From positions 1-64,000 of the forward strand of contig JAGCWX010000016.1 in the NCBI GenBank assembly GCA_017961585.1: DNA of 64,000 nt. Reading direction: 5' to 3'. The DNA comes from Elusimicrobiaceae bacterium. Its GTDB lineage: Bacteria; Elusimicrobiota; Elusimicrobia; Elusimicrobiales; Elusimicrobiaceae. The notes under the pieces were generated by a model. That model saw only the letters and a list, made by a program, of their open reading frames with translations, searched no databases and was not told the origin of the DNA. Of this stretch, positions 1-7,141 are shown piece after piece (positions within the stretch are counted from its first letter, which is position 1; every line of letters begins with the position of its first letter). The translations under genes were made by a program, and so were the position numbers.

Positions 1-1329
1 AGTGGTAAATACGTTATCCTTATATGTTTGCAGTACAGTACGGATTTGATTAAGTGAAGTAACCGCACGGTCCAACTGCTCCGGTGAGTAAGTTAAATCT
101 TCGTCCAATGTTTCGTACATTTTGTGGCGAGTTTGGCGGTCTATTTTAGGGATTGTATAACCTGCTTCTACCTTGCCACCATGCTCGGAAATCTCTGTTT
201 TAATACGATAAATATCATACCCGACGTTTACGTTATCAGCCACGGAGCGTTCGTAAGGATATTCGGCTACTAGGTTTTGATTGAAATAACCCAACGTCTG
301 TTTGGAGGGAGTGGCTGTAAGCCCAATTAAGAAAGCGTCAAAATATTCCAAAACTTGCCGCCATAAGCCATAAATACTGCGGTGGCATTCGTCCGTAATG
401 ATGACATCAAAGAACTCCGGTGGAATGTTAGGATTATAAGTTACTTGCACGTTAGTTAAAGCGGGGGTCTCGTACGCGGAGGTTTCTTCATTAATTTCGT
501 TAAATTCGGCCTCGCCTTTTAACATGGAATACAAACGCTGAATGGTGGTAATTACTACTTCCGTATCCGGATTTAGCACGTTAGATTGCAGATGTTGCAC
601 CACGTGTAAATTGGTAAAGAGACGGTTATCGTCCGATGGCCGGAAAGATTGAAATTCTTTGAGGGTTTGGCGGCCTAAGTTGTTGCGATCCACTAAAAAT
701 AATATACGTTTGGCTTTTGCGTGTTTTAATAAACGATAGGTAAAATTACAAGCGGTATATGTTTTACCAGAGCCTGTGGCCAACTGGATGAGCGCACGTG
801 GGCGACCCTCACTCAGAGATTTTTCCAAGTGGGTAATAGCATCAAACTGACAATCACGCAAAGTGCCTTTTTCTAAAGTAGGAAAATGTTGAAGGCGTCC
901 TCGTAAAGAAGAACCTTGTTCTAGGGTGGTTTTTAGCGTTTCCGGTCTATGAAAGCTAAATATAGGACGGGCCATAGGTTTGGGATCTCGTCCATCTGTA
1001 AAAAATGTTTCGCTGCCATTGCTCTCATATATAAAAGGAAGAGGTAACATCCAATGCTTAACGTGATCAGGCAAAGAAGTGCTATATCCTTTAGACTGAT
1101 TTTCGATGCCACTTAAGGAGGTGTGAGCTCTTTTCGCTTCAATAACTCCAGCCGCTTTCCCGTCAATAAAGAGGAGGTAGTCTGCCTCGGTGCTGTCCGT
1201 CATGAGAAATTCCCGACAAACCACCCCAAGACCTGCATAACGATCAAAATTCTTGCGGTCTTGGATAATCCATCCGGCAGCAGTTAGTTTCTCGTCAATT
1301 AGCTGACGTGCCTCTTCTTCAGGGTTCAT
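1..1329 (-). CDS. hsdR: Type I restriction enzyme R subunit (HsdR), N-terminal part, cut by window edge
   Basis: The frame is open from an ATG at 1329 to the window edge (443 residues, no stop), so only the N-terminal part is present. The start reads MNPEEEARQLIDEKLTAAGW, as in EcoEI-type R subunits. A PD-(D/E)xK nuclease core is visible: Asp50 and the E-A-K of VIEAKR (residues 63-67). The SF2 motor follows: Walker A LATGSGKT (183-190), DECH box (313-316), LTATP (337-341). In this family R cuts DNA after ATP-driven translocation and needs HsdM and HsdS, which would lie further left. A TATAAT on the minus strand ends 8 nt before the ATG, so the leader is very short. Family call is firm; completeness of the system cannot be judged. 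Confidence 0.9.
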   Translation of the reverse strand, partial: MNPEEEARQLIDEKLTAAGWIIQDRKNFDRYAGLGVVCREFLMTDSTEADYLLFIDGKAAGVIEAKRAHTSLSGIENQSKGYSTSLPDHVKHWMLPLPFIYESNGSETFFTDGRDPKPMARPIFSFHRPETLKTTLEQGSSLRGRLQHFPTLEKGTLRDCQFDAITHLEKSLSEGRPRALIQLATGSGKTYTACNFTYRLLKHAKAKRILFLVDRNNLGRQTLKEFQSFRPSDDNRLFTNLHVVQHLQSNVLNPDTEVVITTIQRLYSMLKGEAEFNEINEETSAYETPALTNVQVTYNPNIPPEFFDVIITDECHRSIYGLWRQVLEYFDAFLIGLTATPSKQTLGYFNQNLVAEYPYERSVADNVNVGYDIYRIKTEISEHGGKVEAGYTIPKIDRQTRHKMYETLDEDLTYSPEQLDRAVTSLNQIRTVLQTYKDNVFTT

Positions 1330-1380
1330 CTCTTTTTATTATACTAATTTCCCTTTAAATTTACGGGCGTTTAAGTATTG

Positions 1381-1386
1381 TAAAAT
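1381..1386 (+). promoter_or_regulatory. -10 element of a predicted leaderless promoter
   Basis: TAAAAT after TTG, with exactly 6 nt to the ATG at 1393 and no Shine-Dalgarno sequence. Same geometry as at 4138, 7130, 11373, 29724, 43104 and 57530. Confidence 0.55.
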
Positions 1387-1392
1387 GATTAT

Positions 1393-2295
1393 ATGAATAC
1401 ACGGACGTTTCTTTCTAATTTTCCCACTTTTGTTAAACGATGGACATCTTATCGTAAAAAATTAGGTCCAACTGGCTTGGGTTGGACGGTCATGAGTGAT
1501 TATTGCCTAGATGGCGACAGCAAGAACGATTGTATAACCTTTACAATTAGCCCAAACTTTGGGCAACCAAATCAAATGGCTGAGTTTCTAAATAGGAATT
1601 TGCCTCATGATATTAAGAACGTAACGCATATTTCTCAGGATGTTATAAATTTTATTCGAGATTGTCATTTATTTTTCAATTTGGTTTTTGTATTCCCTCA
1701 AAAACAAGAACTTGTTGATATGCAGTACTTCAAAACCGATATGGTCGCACTATCTGAAAGTTCCATGATCCCTGAGGAAAATCGCAAAAGAATTCGAGAA
1801 TTCTCACAGAAGTTAAATAGAAAAGGAGGTCACAAAAAGGTACTACAAAATTTGTCATTAGTTACATTTTTATTTGGGAAAATTGTGGAATTTTTAACAA
1901 TTAAACATTTCGCAGAAGGAATAAATTGGTTCCCGGACAGAGATCCTGTAATGGACATTGGAAAAGGAATTATCAAAGAATTGTCAAATGTTGGTTATAC
2001 GAATGCTATTGCGGGACGAGTTAAAACACCTATTATTCATATGGGGATGGAAAATCCAGTCACAAAAGAGTTCGTCTTTGATCCCCTTGTTAGGTATCCG
2101 GACATTATAACCGGGGTTTTTTCTTCCATTAGCATTTATGAACAACGCACTCCTAAGGAAAAGCATATACGACTGTGGAACGAGGCCCTCTTAAATAATC
2201 CGCGTACTGTATTATTTACCATGCTCCCGAACGAAATTCGTTGTACTAGCCTGAGACTAGCAAGCACGCATATCAAAGCTCGCCAATCACTGTGA
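1393..2295 (+). CDS. Unknown AT-rich protein divergent from hsdR (300 aa)
   Basis: I do not recognise this protein. It is mostly soluble in character, with one hydrophobic stretch around residues 150-170 (LSLVTFLFGKIVEFL) and conserved-looking segments such as WFPDRDP and PLVRYPDIITG. No signal peptide or catalytic signature is evident. Its base composition is clearly more AT-rich than the housekeeping genes, which suggests acquisition. It starts 63 nt from hsdR in the opposite direction, so it may be cargo of the same accessory island, possibly a defence accessory; that is inference from position only. The start is supported by a TAAAAT placed 6 nt upstream. Confidence 0.7.
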   Translation: MNTRTFLSNFPTFVKRWTSYRKKLGPTGLGWTVMSDYCLDGDSKNDCITFTISPNFGQPNQMAEFLNRNLPHDIKNVTHISQDVINFIRDCHLFFNLVFVFPQKQELVDMQYFKTDMVALSESSMIPEENRKRIREFSQKLNRKGGHKKVLQNLSLVTFLFGKIVEFLTIKHFAEGINWFPDRDPVMDIGKGIIKELSNVGYTNAIAGRVKTPIIHMGMENPVTKEFVFDPLVRYPDIITGVFSSISIYEQRTPKEKHIRLWNEALLNNPRTVLFTMLPNEIRCTSLRLASTHIKARQSL

Positions 2296-2640
2296 AAGAG
2301 TATTTTCGAAGATAGCAAACGCATTCCTTGTGCTAATAGCAACAGGTATGCGGACTCATCTTTTTCTGCCAAAAAGTATGACAAATGGCAGAAAGAAAAT
2401 AGTAGATTTCTCAGAATGCGCTAGGACTATGGCAGAAAGTTTTTCTGCCATTTTTCTGCCGAGCGTTTGTATAGTTTTTGATATATAAGTTGTCTAATTT
2501 ACCCAAAATAATTGTGGTTTTATAGTGTGACCAAAAGTATGAAAAAAGGCACACTATAAAGTTATTGGTTCAAGTCCGGTCAGTAATAATTTCTATGACG
2601 AGAGGTGTGACCAAATAGTGACCACCTTCCGCATAGTTTA
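2296..2640. repeat. Gene-free stretch with repeated TTTCTGCCA and inverted repeats
   Basis: No gene is supported here. The stretch holds about five copies of TGGCAGAAA or its complement (near 2359, 2385, 2429, 2442, 2451), two of them forming a perfect 10-bp inverted repeat with a 3-nt spacer (2429-2438/2442-2451). A second perfect inverted repeat, TATAGTGTG/CACACTATA, lies at 2521-2529/2550-2558. GTGTGACCAAA occurs twice (about 2525 and 2605). A tRNA T-arm-like string GGTTCAAGTCC lies near 2569. This looks like the edge of an inserted element, but no integrase is seen. Confidence 0.5.
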
Positions 2641-2691
2641 CTATCACTAACTTTGCGAAAATTGCCAAAAAAAACACGTCGTAAAAGGGCC

Positions 2692-2723
2692 AAAAAAGGC
2701 CCGCTCTCTTCTGAGAACGGGCC
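2692..2723 (-). terminator. Rho-independent terminator of the CAT tRNA gene
   Basis: On the minus strand, a GC-rich stem (GGCCCG.../...CGGGCC, roughly 10 bp) is followed by six T residues. It sits 13 nt past the 3' end of the tRNA. Confidence 0.85.
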
Positions 2724-2735
2724 ACCGTCGAAGCA

Positions 2736-2809
2736 TGCGCCCACCAGGACTTGAACCTGGAACCCATCGATTATGAGTCGATTGCTCTAACCAATTGAGC
2801 TATAGGCGC
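2736..2809 (-). tRNA. tRNA with CAT anticodon (Met elongator or Ile2)
   Basis: A full cloverleaf can be drawn: acceptor GCGCCTA/TGGGCGC, anticodon stem ATCGA/TCGAT around loop CTCATAA (anticodon CAT), and T-arm with loop TTCAAGT. Discriminator is A and CCA is not encoded. It lacks initiator features. The GACTCATAATC anticodon arm and GGTTCAAGTCC T-arm resemble lysidine-modified tRNA-Ile2 as much as elongator tRNA-Met, so identity needs a tilS-identity check. Confidence 0.93.
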
Positions 2810-2819
2810 TAATACAGTT

Positions 2820-2867
2820 ATTATAACAAATTGCCACTCGGACAACAAACCCGAAATGTGCTATAAT
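2820..2867. promoter_or_regulatory. Divergent tRNA promoters with overlapping -35 boxes
   Basis: Leftward: TTGTTG (complement of 2843-2848), 17-nt spacer, TATAAT (2820-2825). Rightward: CGGACA (2839-2844), 17-nt spacer, TATAAT (2862-2867) preceded by TGC. The two -35 hexamers overlap, so the two tRNA genes probably compete for or share polymerase. Confidence 0.7.
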
Positions 2868-2878
2868 ATAGTTGTTAC

Positions 2879-2949
2879 TCCGGGATGGTGTAATGGTAAC
2901 ACGGGTGCCTCTGGAGCATTAATTCTAGGTTCGAATCCTAGTCCCGGAA
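2879..2949 (+). tRNA. tRNA-Gln (CTG)
   Basis: Acceptor stem TCCGGGA/TCCCGGA is perfect and begins with the U1-A72 pair typical of bacterial tRNA-Gln. The anticodon loop CTCTGGA gives CTG, and the T-loop is TTCGAAT. Discriminator A; CCA is not encoded. A near-consensus promoter lies immediately upstream and a terminator downstream, so it is a single-gene unit. Confidence 0.93.
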
Positions 2950-2963
2950 CGTTTCGTCTATGT

Positions 2964-3002
2964 GGCCTTTTAGCAATACAAACTTGTTAAAAGGCCTTTT
3001 TT
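2964..3002 (+). terminator. Terminator of tRNA-Gln
   Basis: GGCCTTTTAGCAA pairs with TTGTTAAAAGGCC (13 bp with one G-T wobble) around a short loop, followed by a run of T residues. Confidence 0.85.
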
Positions 3003-3034
3003 CTCGTCGTAAAATCTATCTTACAATAATAGGA

Positions 3035-3165
3035 AATTGCGGATAGGTGTGATAAGTTCGGTGTCATCATATTTGTCAGCACTCCGTCAGGAATTTTACC
3101 GGAAGGCGAACCCATCCAAAGATCCCGAAAAATAAAACCTCGCTTTGTGCGAGGTTTTTATTTTT
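3035..3165 (+). ncRNA. Candidate small structured RNA, family unknown
   Basis: This 220-nt gap between tRNA-Gln and the ankyrin gene has no ORF. TACAAT near 3024 could be a -10 and a strong rightward terminator lies at 3134-3165, so a transcript of about 130 nt is possible. Self-pairing is seen: GGAT with ATCC and GTTCG with CGAAC enclose an inner region containing CCGGAAGG. I compared it with SRP RNA, 6S and tmRNA and could not make it fit. The terminator may simply serve the opposing gene. Confidence 0.3.
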
Positions 3166-3166
3166 T
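3127..3166. terminator. Bidirectional terminator
   Basis: AAAACCTCGC/GCGAGGTTTT (10 bp, loop TTTGT) with T-rich tails on both strands. On the minus strand it ends the ankyrin gene, whose stop codon is 11 nt upstream. Confidence 0.85.
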
Positions 3167-3168
3167 AA

Positions 3169-4131
3169 TTATTTAGATTTTTCTTCACCCACAGGATTTT
3201 CTTTGATCGGTTCTTCAATGGGTTTTTCAGCTGCTTGCTGTGCCGATGGTTCTTCTTGTGTTTTGACGGGGGCCAACTGTATAAGCGGTCCTTGATCGGT
3301 AGGTTTGGGGTCCGCCTGCAAAGGGGAACCCGCCTTCTCTTCCGCGCGCTGTTCTTCAACGGCTTTCCCTAAATTTTCCGCCTCTTGGAGTACTTTTTGC
3401 AAGATCTTTTCCGTCTCACTGGGGGTCTCTTTTTGCCCTACTTTCTTTTCTACTTTTTTCTCATCCTTTTTCACCATTTGTTTTTCTTTGGGAGCTCGGA
3501 CCGTGGATGTATGTTGTCTAAATTGTTCGCGCGCTTCTAATACTTCCAACATCAGCAATACTTGGCGCCATTCCGTTTTTTCCTGGGCGGATAATTGTTC
3601 GTTTTCTGCCAGCAATTCTGCCACTGTTTTGCCGGCGCCGTCCTTCGTTGCGGGGCTGGCGTGAGCCGCCAACAACGCCTTAATCACCGGGGCTGTGTTA
3701 TGCCGGGCGGCCAACAAAAGGGCTTGGTTTTTATTTTCAATTTGCGCGGCCGAATCCCCCCCTTGCTTAGCCAGGGCCAGCACAATTTCCGGCTGCGTGT
3801 TGTAGCGCGCGGCAAGCATCAGCGGCGTGGCGCCGTGTTTATCTTTAGCAAAAGGATCCGCCCCGGCCACAATCAGTTTTTGCAACAATACCGGCTCGGT
3901 GGCATATCGGGCCGCATACGAAAGGGCCGTCTGCCCGGATTTATCGCGTGCGTTTACATCCGCGCCTTTTTCCAAAAGCTGGCGTGTTTTGGACACGTCA
4001 TTTTCTTCCAATGCCCGCATCAACCGCGTTGTTCCGCGCCAATCCACTTCCTGCGCAAAATGCCGGTAGAGTAATCCCCCGGCAACCAAACCGATACACA
4101 CCCCTAACCAAATCCACGTAGTTTTTTTCAT
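3169..4131 (-). CDS. Membrane-anchored ankyrin-repeat protein
   Basis: 320 residues. An N-terminal anchor (about residues 5-22, WIWLGVCIGLVAGGLLY) is followed by roughly four ankyrin repeats between residues 35 and 170, with typical GADVNARDKSGQTALSYAA and GATPLMLAARYNT units. The C-terminal 120 residues are low complexity, rich in Lys, Glu, Pro and Gln. Ankyrin repeats bind proteins; the partner is unknown. The domain order suggests an inner-membrane anchor with a periplasmic repeat domain, though topology is inferred. It is a single-gene unit with a predicted leaderless promoter and a terminator directly after the stop. Confidence 0.85.
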   Translation of the reverse strand: MKKTTWIWLGVCIGLVAGGLLYRHFAQEVDWRGTTRLMRALEENDVSKTRQLLEKGADVNARDKSGQTALSYAARYATEPVLLQKLIVAGADPFAKDKHGATPLMLAARYNTQPEIVLALAKQGGDSAAQIENKNQALLLAARHNTAPVIKALLAAHASPATKDGAGKTVAELLAENEQLSAQEKTEWRQVLLMLEVLEAREQFRQHTSTVRAPKEKQMVKKDEKKVEKKVGQKETPSETEKILQKVLQEAENLGKAVEEQRAEEKAGSPLQADPKPTDQGPLIQLAPVKTQEEPSAQQAAEKPIEEPIKENPVGEEKSK

Positions 4132-4137
4132 ACTTGT

Positions 4138-4143
4138 ATTTTA
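4138..4143 (-). promoter_or_regulatory. -10 element, predicted leaderless promoter of the ankyrin gene
   Basis: Minus-strand TGCTAAAAT, with exactly 6 nt between the hexamer and the ATG at 4131 and no Shine-Dalgarno sequence. Confidence 0.6.
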
Positions 4144-4201
4144 GCACATTGCGCCCCTTAAATTGCTAAAATATAGGTAATTACTTTTATTGAGGTATCT
4201 T

Positions 4202-5707
4202 ATGTCCGAACAACAACACAACACCGCCCTGGACGGCATTATCAAGCAACGCTATGCCGAGGTGGAAGAAATCCGCCAAATGGGCATTACCCCCTATCCC
4301 AACCGCTGTGACAAACAAATTTCGTGCGCGGCCGCCAAAGAATTGGCCGACAATGCCGACGCCGTAACCGCCGGCCGCCTGATGCAAATCCGCTTGATGG
4401 GCAAGGCCGCATTTGCACATTTGCGCGATTTTTCCGGCCGCATTCAGCTTTACGTAGCCAAGGATAATTTAGGCGAAGAGGCCTACACGTTCTTCAAAAA
4501 ACACATTGCCGTGGGGGATTTTGTATCGGTAAGCGGACATATTTTTGTGACCAAAACCGGCGAGAAAACCATCAAAGTCACCCAAATGACGTTGCTTTCC
4601 AAAGCCATCCGCCCCATGCCCGAAAAATACCACGGCTTGCAAGATACCGAGGTGCGCTTCCGCAAACGCCACCTGGATTTAATTGCCAACGAAGAAGTAA
4701 AAGACATTTTTGTCAAACGTGCCAAAATCATTTCTTCCATTCGCAAAACCTTGGATGAAAAGGGATTTTTAGAAGTGGAAACCCCTATTTTAAACCCGTC
4801 CTCCGGCGGGGCCATTGCGCGCCCGTTTGAAACCTTTCACAACGCACTGAAAATGCCGCTCTACATGCGCATTGCGTTGGAACTGCACCACAAACGCTTG
4901 ATTATCGGCGGGCTGGACCGGATTTACGAAATTGGGCATATGTTCCGCAACGAAGGGATTGATACCACCCACAACCCCGAATTTACGATGATGGAACTCT
5001 ATCAGGCCTACGGGGATGTAAACACCATGGCCGATTTGTTTGACGAAATTTTGGGCAACGCCGCCAAAGCTATTGGCGTGGAAAAAGTGCAATTCCGCGG
5101 GTACGAAGTGGACCTGCGCCCGCCGTATAAACGCCTTTATATCCCGGTGGCCTGGCAGGAAAAATTCGGCCATGATATTCACGAAGTGCTAGACGGCCGC
5201 AAATTCAACCGCGCCAAATTGGAAGAAGTAGCCAAAGAGCAAGGCGTTAAATTCTCGGCCGATGATTCCGACGGTGCAATTTTTGACGAACTTTTTGAAG
5301 GCAAATTGCTGGCCGACTATCACAACCCGGTCATCGCGCTAGATTATCCCACGGCCGTAAGCCCGTTCTCTAAAACCAAACCCGGCGATCCGGAACTGGT
5401 GGAACGCTTTGAAGTGTTTGTAAACGGGCAGGAACTCGGCAACGCTTATACCGAGCTTAACGACCCGGCCGACCAACTTCAACGCCTCAAAGATCAAGCC
5501 GCCGCCAAGGCCATTGCCAAAGGCGAAGATGCCGAAAATGCCGACATTTTAGACGCCGATTACATTGAAGCCATGGAATCGGGCATGCCGCCTACGGGGG
5601 GTATGGGCATTGGGATTGACCGCATCATCATGATGCTTACCGGTCAGGATTCCATCCGCGAAATTATTTTCTTCCCCACCTTGAAAAAGTTAGACGAAGA
5701 ACAATAA
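4202..5707 (+). CDS. lysS: Lysyl-tRNA synthetase, class II
   Basis: 501 residues, the normal length. It charges tRNA-Lys with lysine using ATP in the cytoplasm. An OB-fold anticodon-binding domain (about 55-165) precedes the class II core. Motif 2 is seen as FRNEGIDTTHNPEFTMMELY and motif 3 as GMGIGIDRIIMML near the C-terminus. The ATG at 4202 is chosen over an in-frame TTG at 4190 because GAGG (4192-4195) lies 6 nt before it. A TGCTAAAAT promoter element lies about 35 nt upstream. Unambiguous. Confidence 0.98.
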   Translation: MSEQQHNTALDGIIKQRYAEVEEIRQMGITPYPNRCDKQISCAAAKELADNADAVTAGRLMQIRLMGKAAFAHLRDFSGRIQLYVAKDNLGEEAYTFFKKHIAVGDFVSVSGHIFVTKTGEKTIKVTQMTLLSKAIRPMPEKYHGLQDTEVRFRKRHLDLIANEEVKDIFVKRAKIISSIRKTLDEKGFLEVETPILNPSSGGAIARPFETFHNALKMPLYMRIALELHHKRLIIGGLDRIYEIGHMFRNEGIDTTHNPEFTMMELYQAYGDVNTMADLFDEILGNAAKAIGVEKVQFRGYEVDLRPPYKRLYIPVAWQEKFGHDIHEVLDGRKFNRAKLEEVAKEQGVKFSADDSDGAIFDELFEGKLLADYHNPVIALDYPTAVSPFSKTKPGDPELVERFEVFVNGQELGNAYTELNDPADQLQRLKDQAAAKAIAKGEDAENADILDADYIEAMESGMPPTGGMGIGIDRIIMMLTGQDSIREIIFFPTLKKLDEEQ

Positions 5708-5738
5708 AAACAGTTCAGGAAAATTACAAAGATTATTT

Positions 5739-6434
5739 ATGTTAATCAAAATTGAAATGAGCGAAGAAAACATAGACAAAAATGTAATCGGATTTCCCTC
5801 TAACACCCAACGTTGGGGAATTGATGAAAATGCGACCCTTGAAACCCTTGTACAGAAAATCATTTCAAAGAAATATTTGCCAACGAATATGGATTTCGCT
5901 GATGGTTGGACTTTATACATAAATAATAAACCGATTTTCTACATTAGCAAGTCTTTAAATAAAGTTGATTACTATTTTGACAAGAATCAACTTCTTTCTC
6001 AATTTATAAATACCGGCTCAGTTATTTATTTAAAATTTGTCATAAAAACCAATGAAGCATACAATACTCTAAAATTAAATGCTGATAAAAAAGCAGAAAT
6101 TCACAAACTCGAATTAGAAAAACTCAAAAGTGCATACACCACAGAATATAAAGAAAGCGGTATAGAAAAAATTTACAACAAAATCATAGAATTGTACTAT
6201 ACAAATGATTTTTTTGAAAACTTATCGGAAATCATCTATGCCTTCTCTGGGGCACTAGCCAACAAAACACAAATTAACGTGGAAGAATATTTGGATGATA
6301 TGTTAGAAGGATTATATTTCATCGTACTTGAAGAAAATAAATTTAACAAATTAATTCAAGAAAAATATTCTTGGTTATCTATAGAAAATAGAAAGCTCAT
6401 CCATCTTAAACTGAGCTATAACGCCAACAAATAA
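5739..6434 (+). CDS. Unknown AT-rich protein (231 aa)
   Basis: I do not recognise it. The coding region is strikingly AT-rich beside lysS and uses AT-ending codons, which points to horizontal origin. The protein is soluble and charged, with a likely helical segment at about residues 105-130 rich in Lys and Glu. No signal peptide or catalytic motif is visible. It begins 31 nt after lysS without a convincing Shine-Dalgarno; a second in-frame ATG at 5757 (MSEENIDKN) is an equally plausible start. It is followed by a palindromic-repeat cluster, which may mark the insertion boundary. Confidence 0.7.
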   Translation: MLIKIEMSEENIDKNVIGFPSNTQRWGIDENATLETLVQKIISKKYLPTNMDFADGWTLYINNKPIFYISKSLNKVDYYFDKNQLLSQFINTGSVIYLKFVIKTNEAYNTLKLNADKKAEIHKLELEKLKSAYTTEYKESGIEKIYNKIIELYYTNDFFENLSEIIYAFSGALANKTQINVEEYLDDMLEGLYFIVLEENKFNKLIQEKYSWLSIENRKLIHLKLSYNANK

Positions 6435-6439
6435 ACAAG

Positions 6440-6720
6440 GACTGTTTCGGGTCTGTTTTTACCTCCTTCATGGAGACCAACAGCAAACAACAAGCGTGGA
6501 AGACCCTGAGCAACAACCCCTCAGGGAGTCGCCCTTTTTGTATTCCATTAAGCCGACGTCCTGAAAGGTTTCTGTTCAGGACCTACCACGTACACTGTTT
6601 TGCCGTTATTACATAAAGTGTCATTCCAAACTTGATTTGGAATCTTCCACGCACGCCGTTATCATATCAAGCGTCATCCCCAAAGGTTGTAATTGGGGAT
6701 CCCCACCGCGCTACATTCCA
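6440..6720. repeat. Cluster of palindromic repeats (REP-like), no gene
   Basis: Successive hairpins: CTCC/GGAG near 6471; CCCTGAG/CTCAGGG near 6507-6529 followed by CCCTTTTT; GTCCTGAA/TTCAGGAC near 6559; ATTCCAAA/TTTGGAAT near 6622; ATCCCCAA/TTGGGGAT near 6672. The last two begin with GTCAT, end with AATC or GATC, and are joined by similar linkers (CCACGYAC...GCCGTTAT), so they are tandem copies of one unit of about 50-60 nt. This is the pattern of dispersed GTCAT-type palindromic elements. The first part (6440-6540) could be a small RNA. Confidence 0.6.
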
Positions 6721-6748
6721 AACAAAAACACCCCGCTTGTGCGGGGTG
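6720..6748 (-). terminator. Terminator of rpsT
   Basis: Minus strand CACCCCGC/GCGGGGTG with loop ACAA, followed by TTTTTGTTT; 20 nt past the rpsT stop. Confidence 0.85.
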
Positions 6749-6767
6749 CTTTAGACATTAAAACTGC

Positions 6768-7046
6768 TTATTTGCCGGCTTTGTTGGCGGCTTTGGCTAA
6801 GCGGGATTTCTTGCGCGCAGCCGTTTTCCAGTGGATTACTTTCTTTTTAGCGGCTTTGTCAATGCAAGCATTCGCTTTCTTCAAGTCTTCTTTCAAGGTT
6901 TTGGCTTTCGTGGAGGCGGAAGCTTTTACCGTTTTGGTCGCCACGCGGACTTTTTTAATCAAGCCCTTATTGGCGGAGTTTCTTTTTTCAGCTTGACGCT
7001 GAGCTTTAAGGGCGCTGGTATGGCGGCCCGTTTTCAATTTTGCCAT
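6768..7046 (-). CDS. rpsT: 30S ribosomal protein S20
   Basis: 92 residues, highly basic, Lys/Ala-rich helices. The start MAKLKTGRHTSALKAQRQAE and the AKKKVIHWKTAARKKSRL segment match S20, which binds 16S rRNA early in 30S assembly. AGAGGT lies 9 nt before the ATG. The promoter TTGACC-18-TATAAT (7085-7114, minus strand) gives a leader of about 35 nt. Transcribed alone, as is usual for rpsT. Confidence 0.97.
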   Translation of the reverse strand: MAKLKTGRHTSALKAQRQAEKRNSANKGLIKKVRVATKTVKASASTKAKTLKEDLKKANACIDKAAKKKVIHWKTAARKKSRLAKAANKAGK

Positions 7047-7084
7047 GTTTACTAATACCTCTTATCAAAAAATCGGTTGTTTAT

Positions 7085-7135
7085 ATTATACTTTTTAGCG
7101 CACAGATTGGTCAACGGGTTTTTATTTGTTACAAT
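7085..7135. promoter_or_regulatory. Back-to-back promoters of rpsT and uvrC sharing their -35 region
   Basis: Leftward: TTGACC (complement of 7109-7114), 18-nt spacer, TATAAT (7085-7090). Rightward: TTGGTC (7107-7112), 17-nt spacer, TACAAT (7130-7135). The two -35 boxes overlap by four bases. The rightward -10 ends 6 nt before the uvrC ATG, so that transcript is predicted to be leaderless. Confidence 0.7.
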
Positions 7136-7141
7136 AAAACT

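Noticed and set aside
3035-3165. SRP (4.5S) RNA
   Set aside because: GTCAGG and CCGGAAGG occur in order, but 7 extra bases separate them and the required AGCAGCC partner strand is absent.
6637-7055. Two + strand ORFs across the rpsT region
   Set aside because: They are antisense to S20 and pass through the repeats and terminator.
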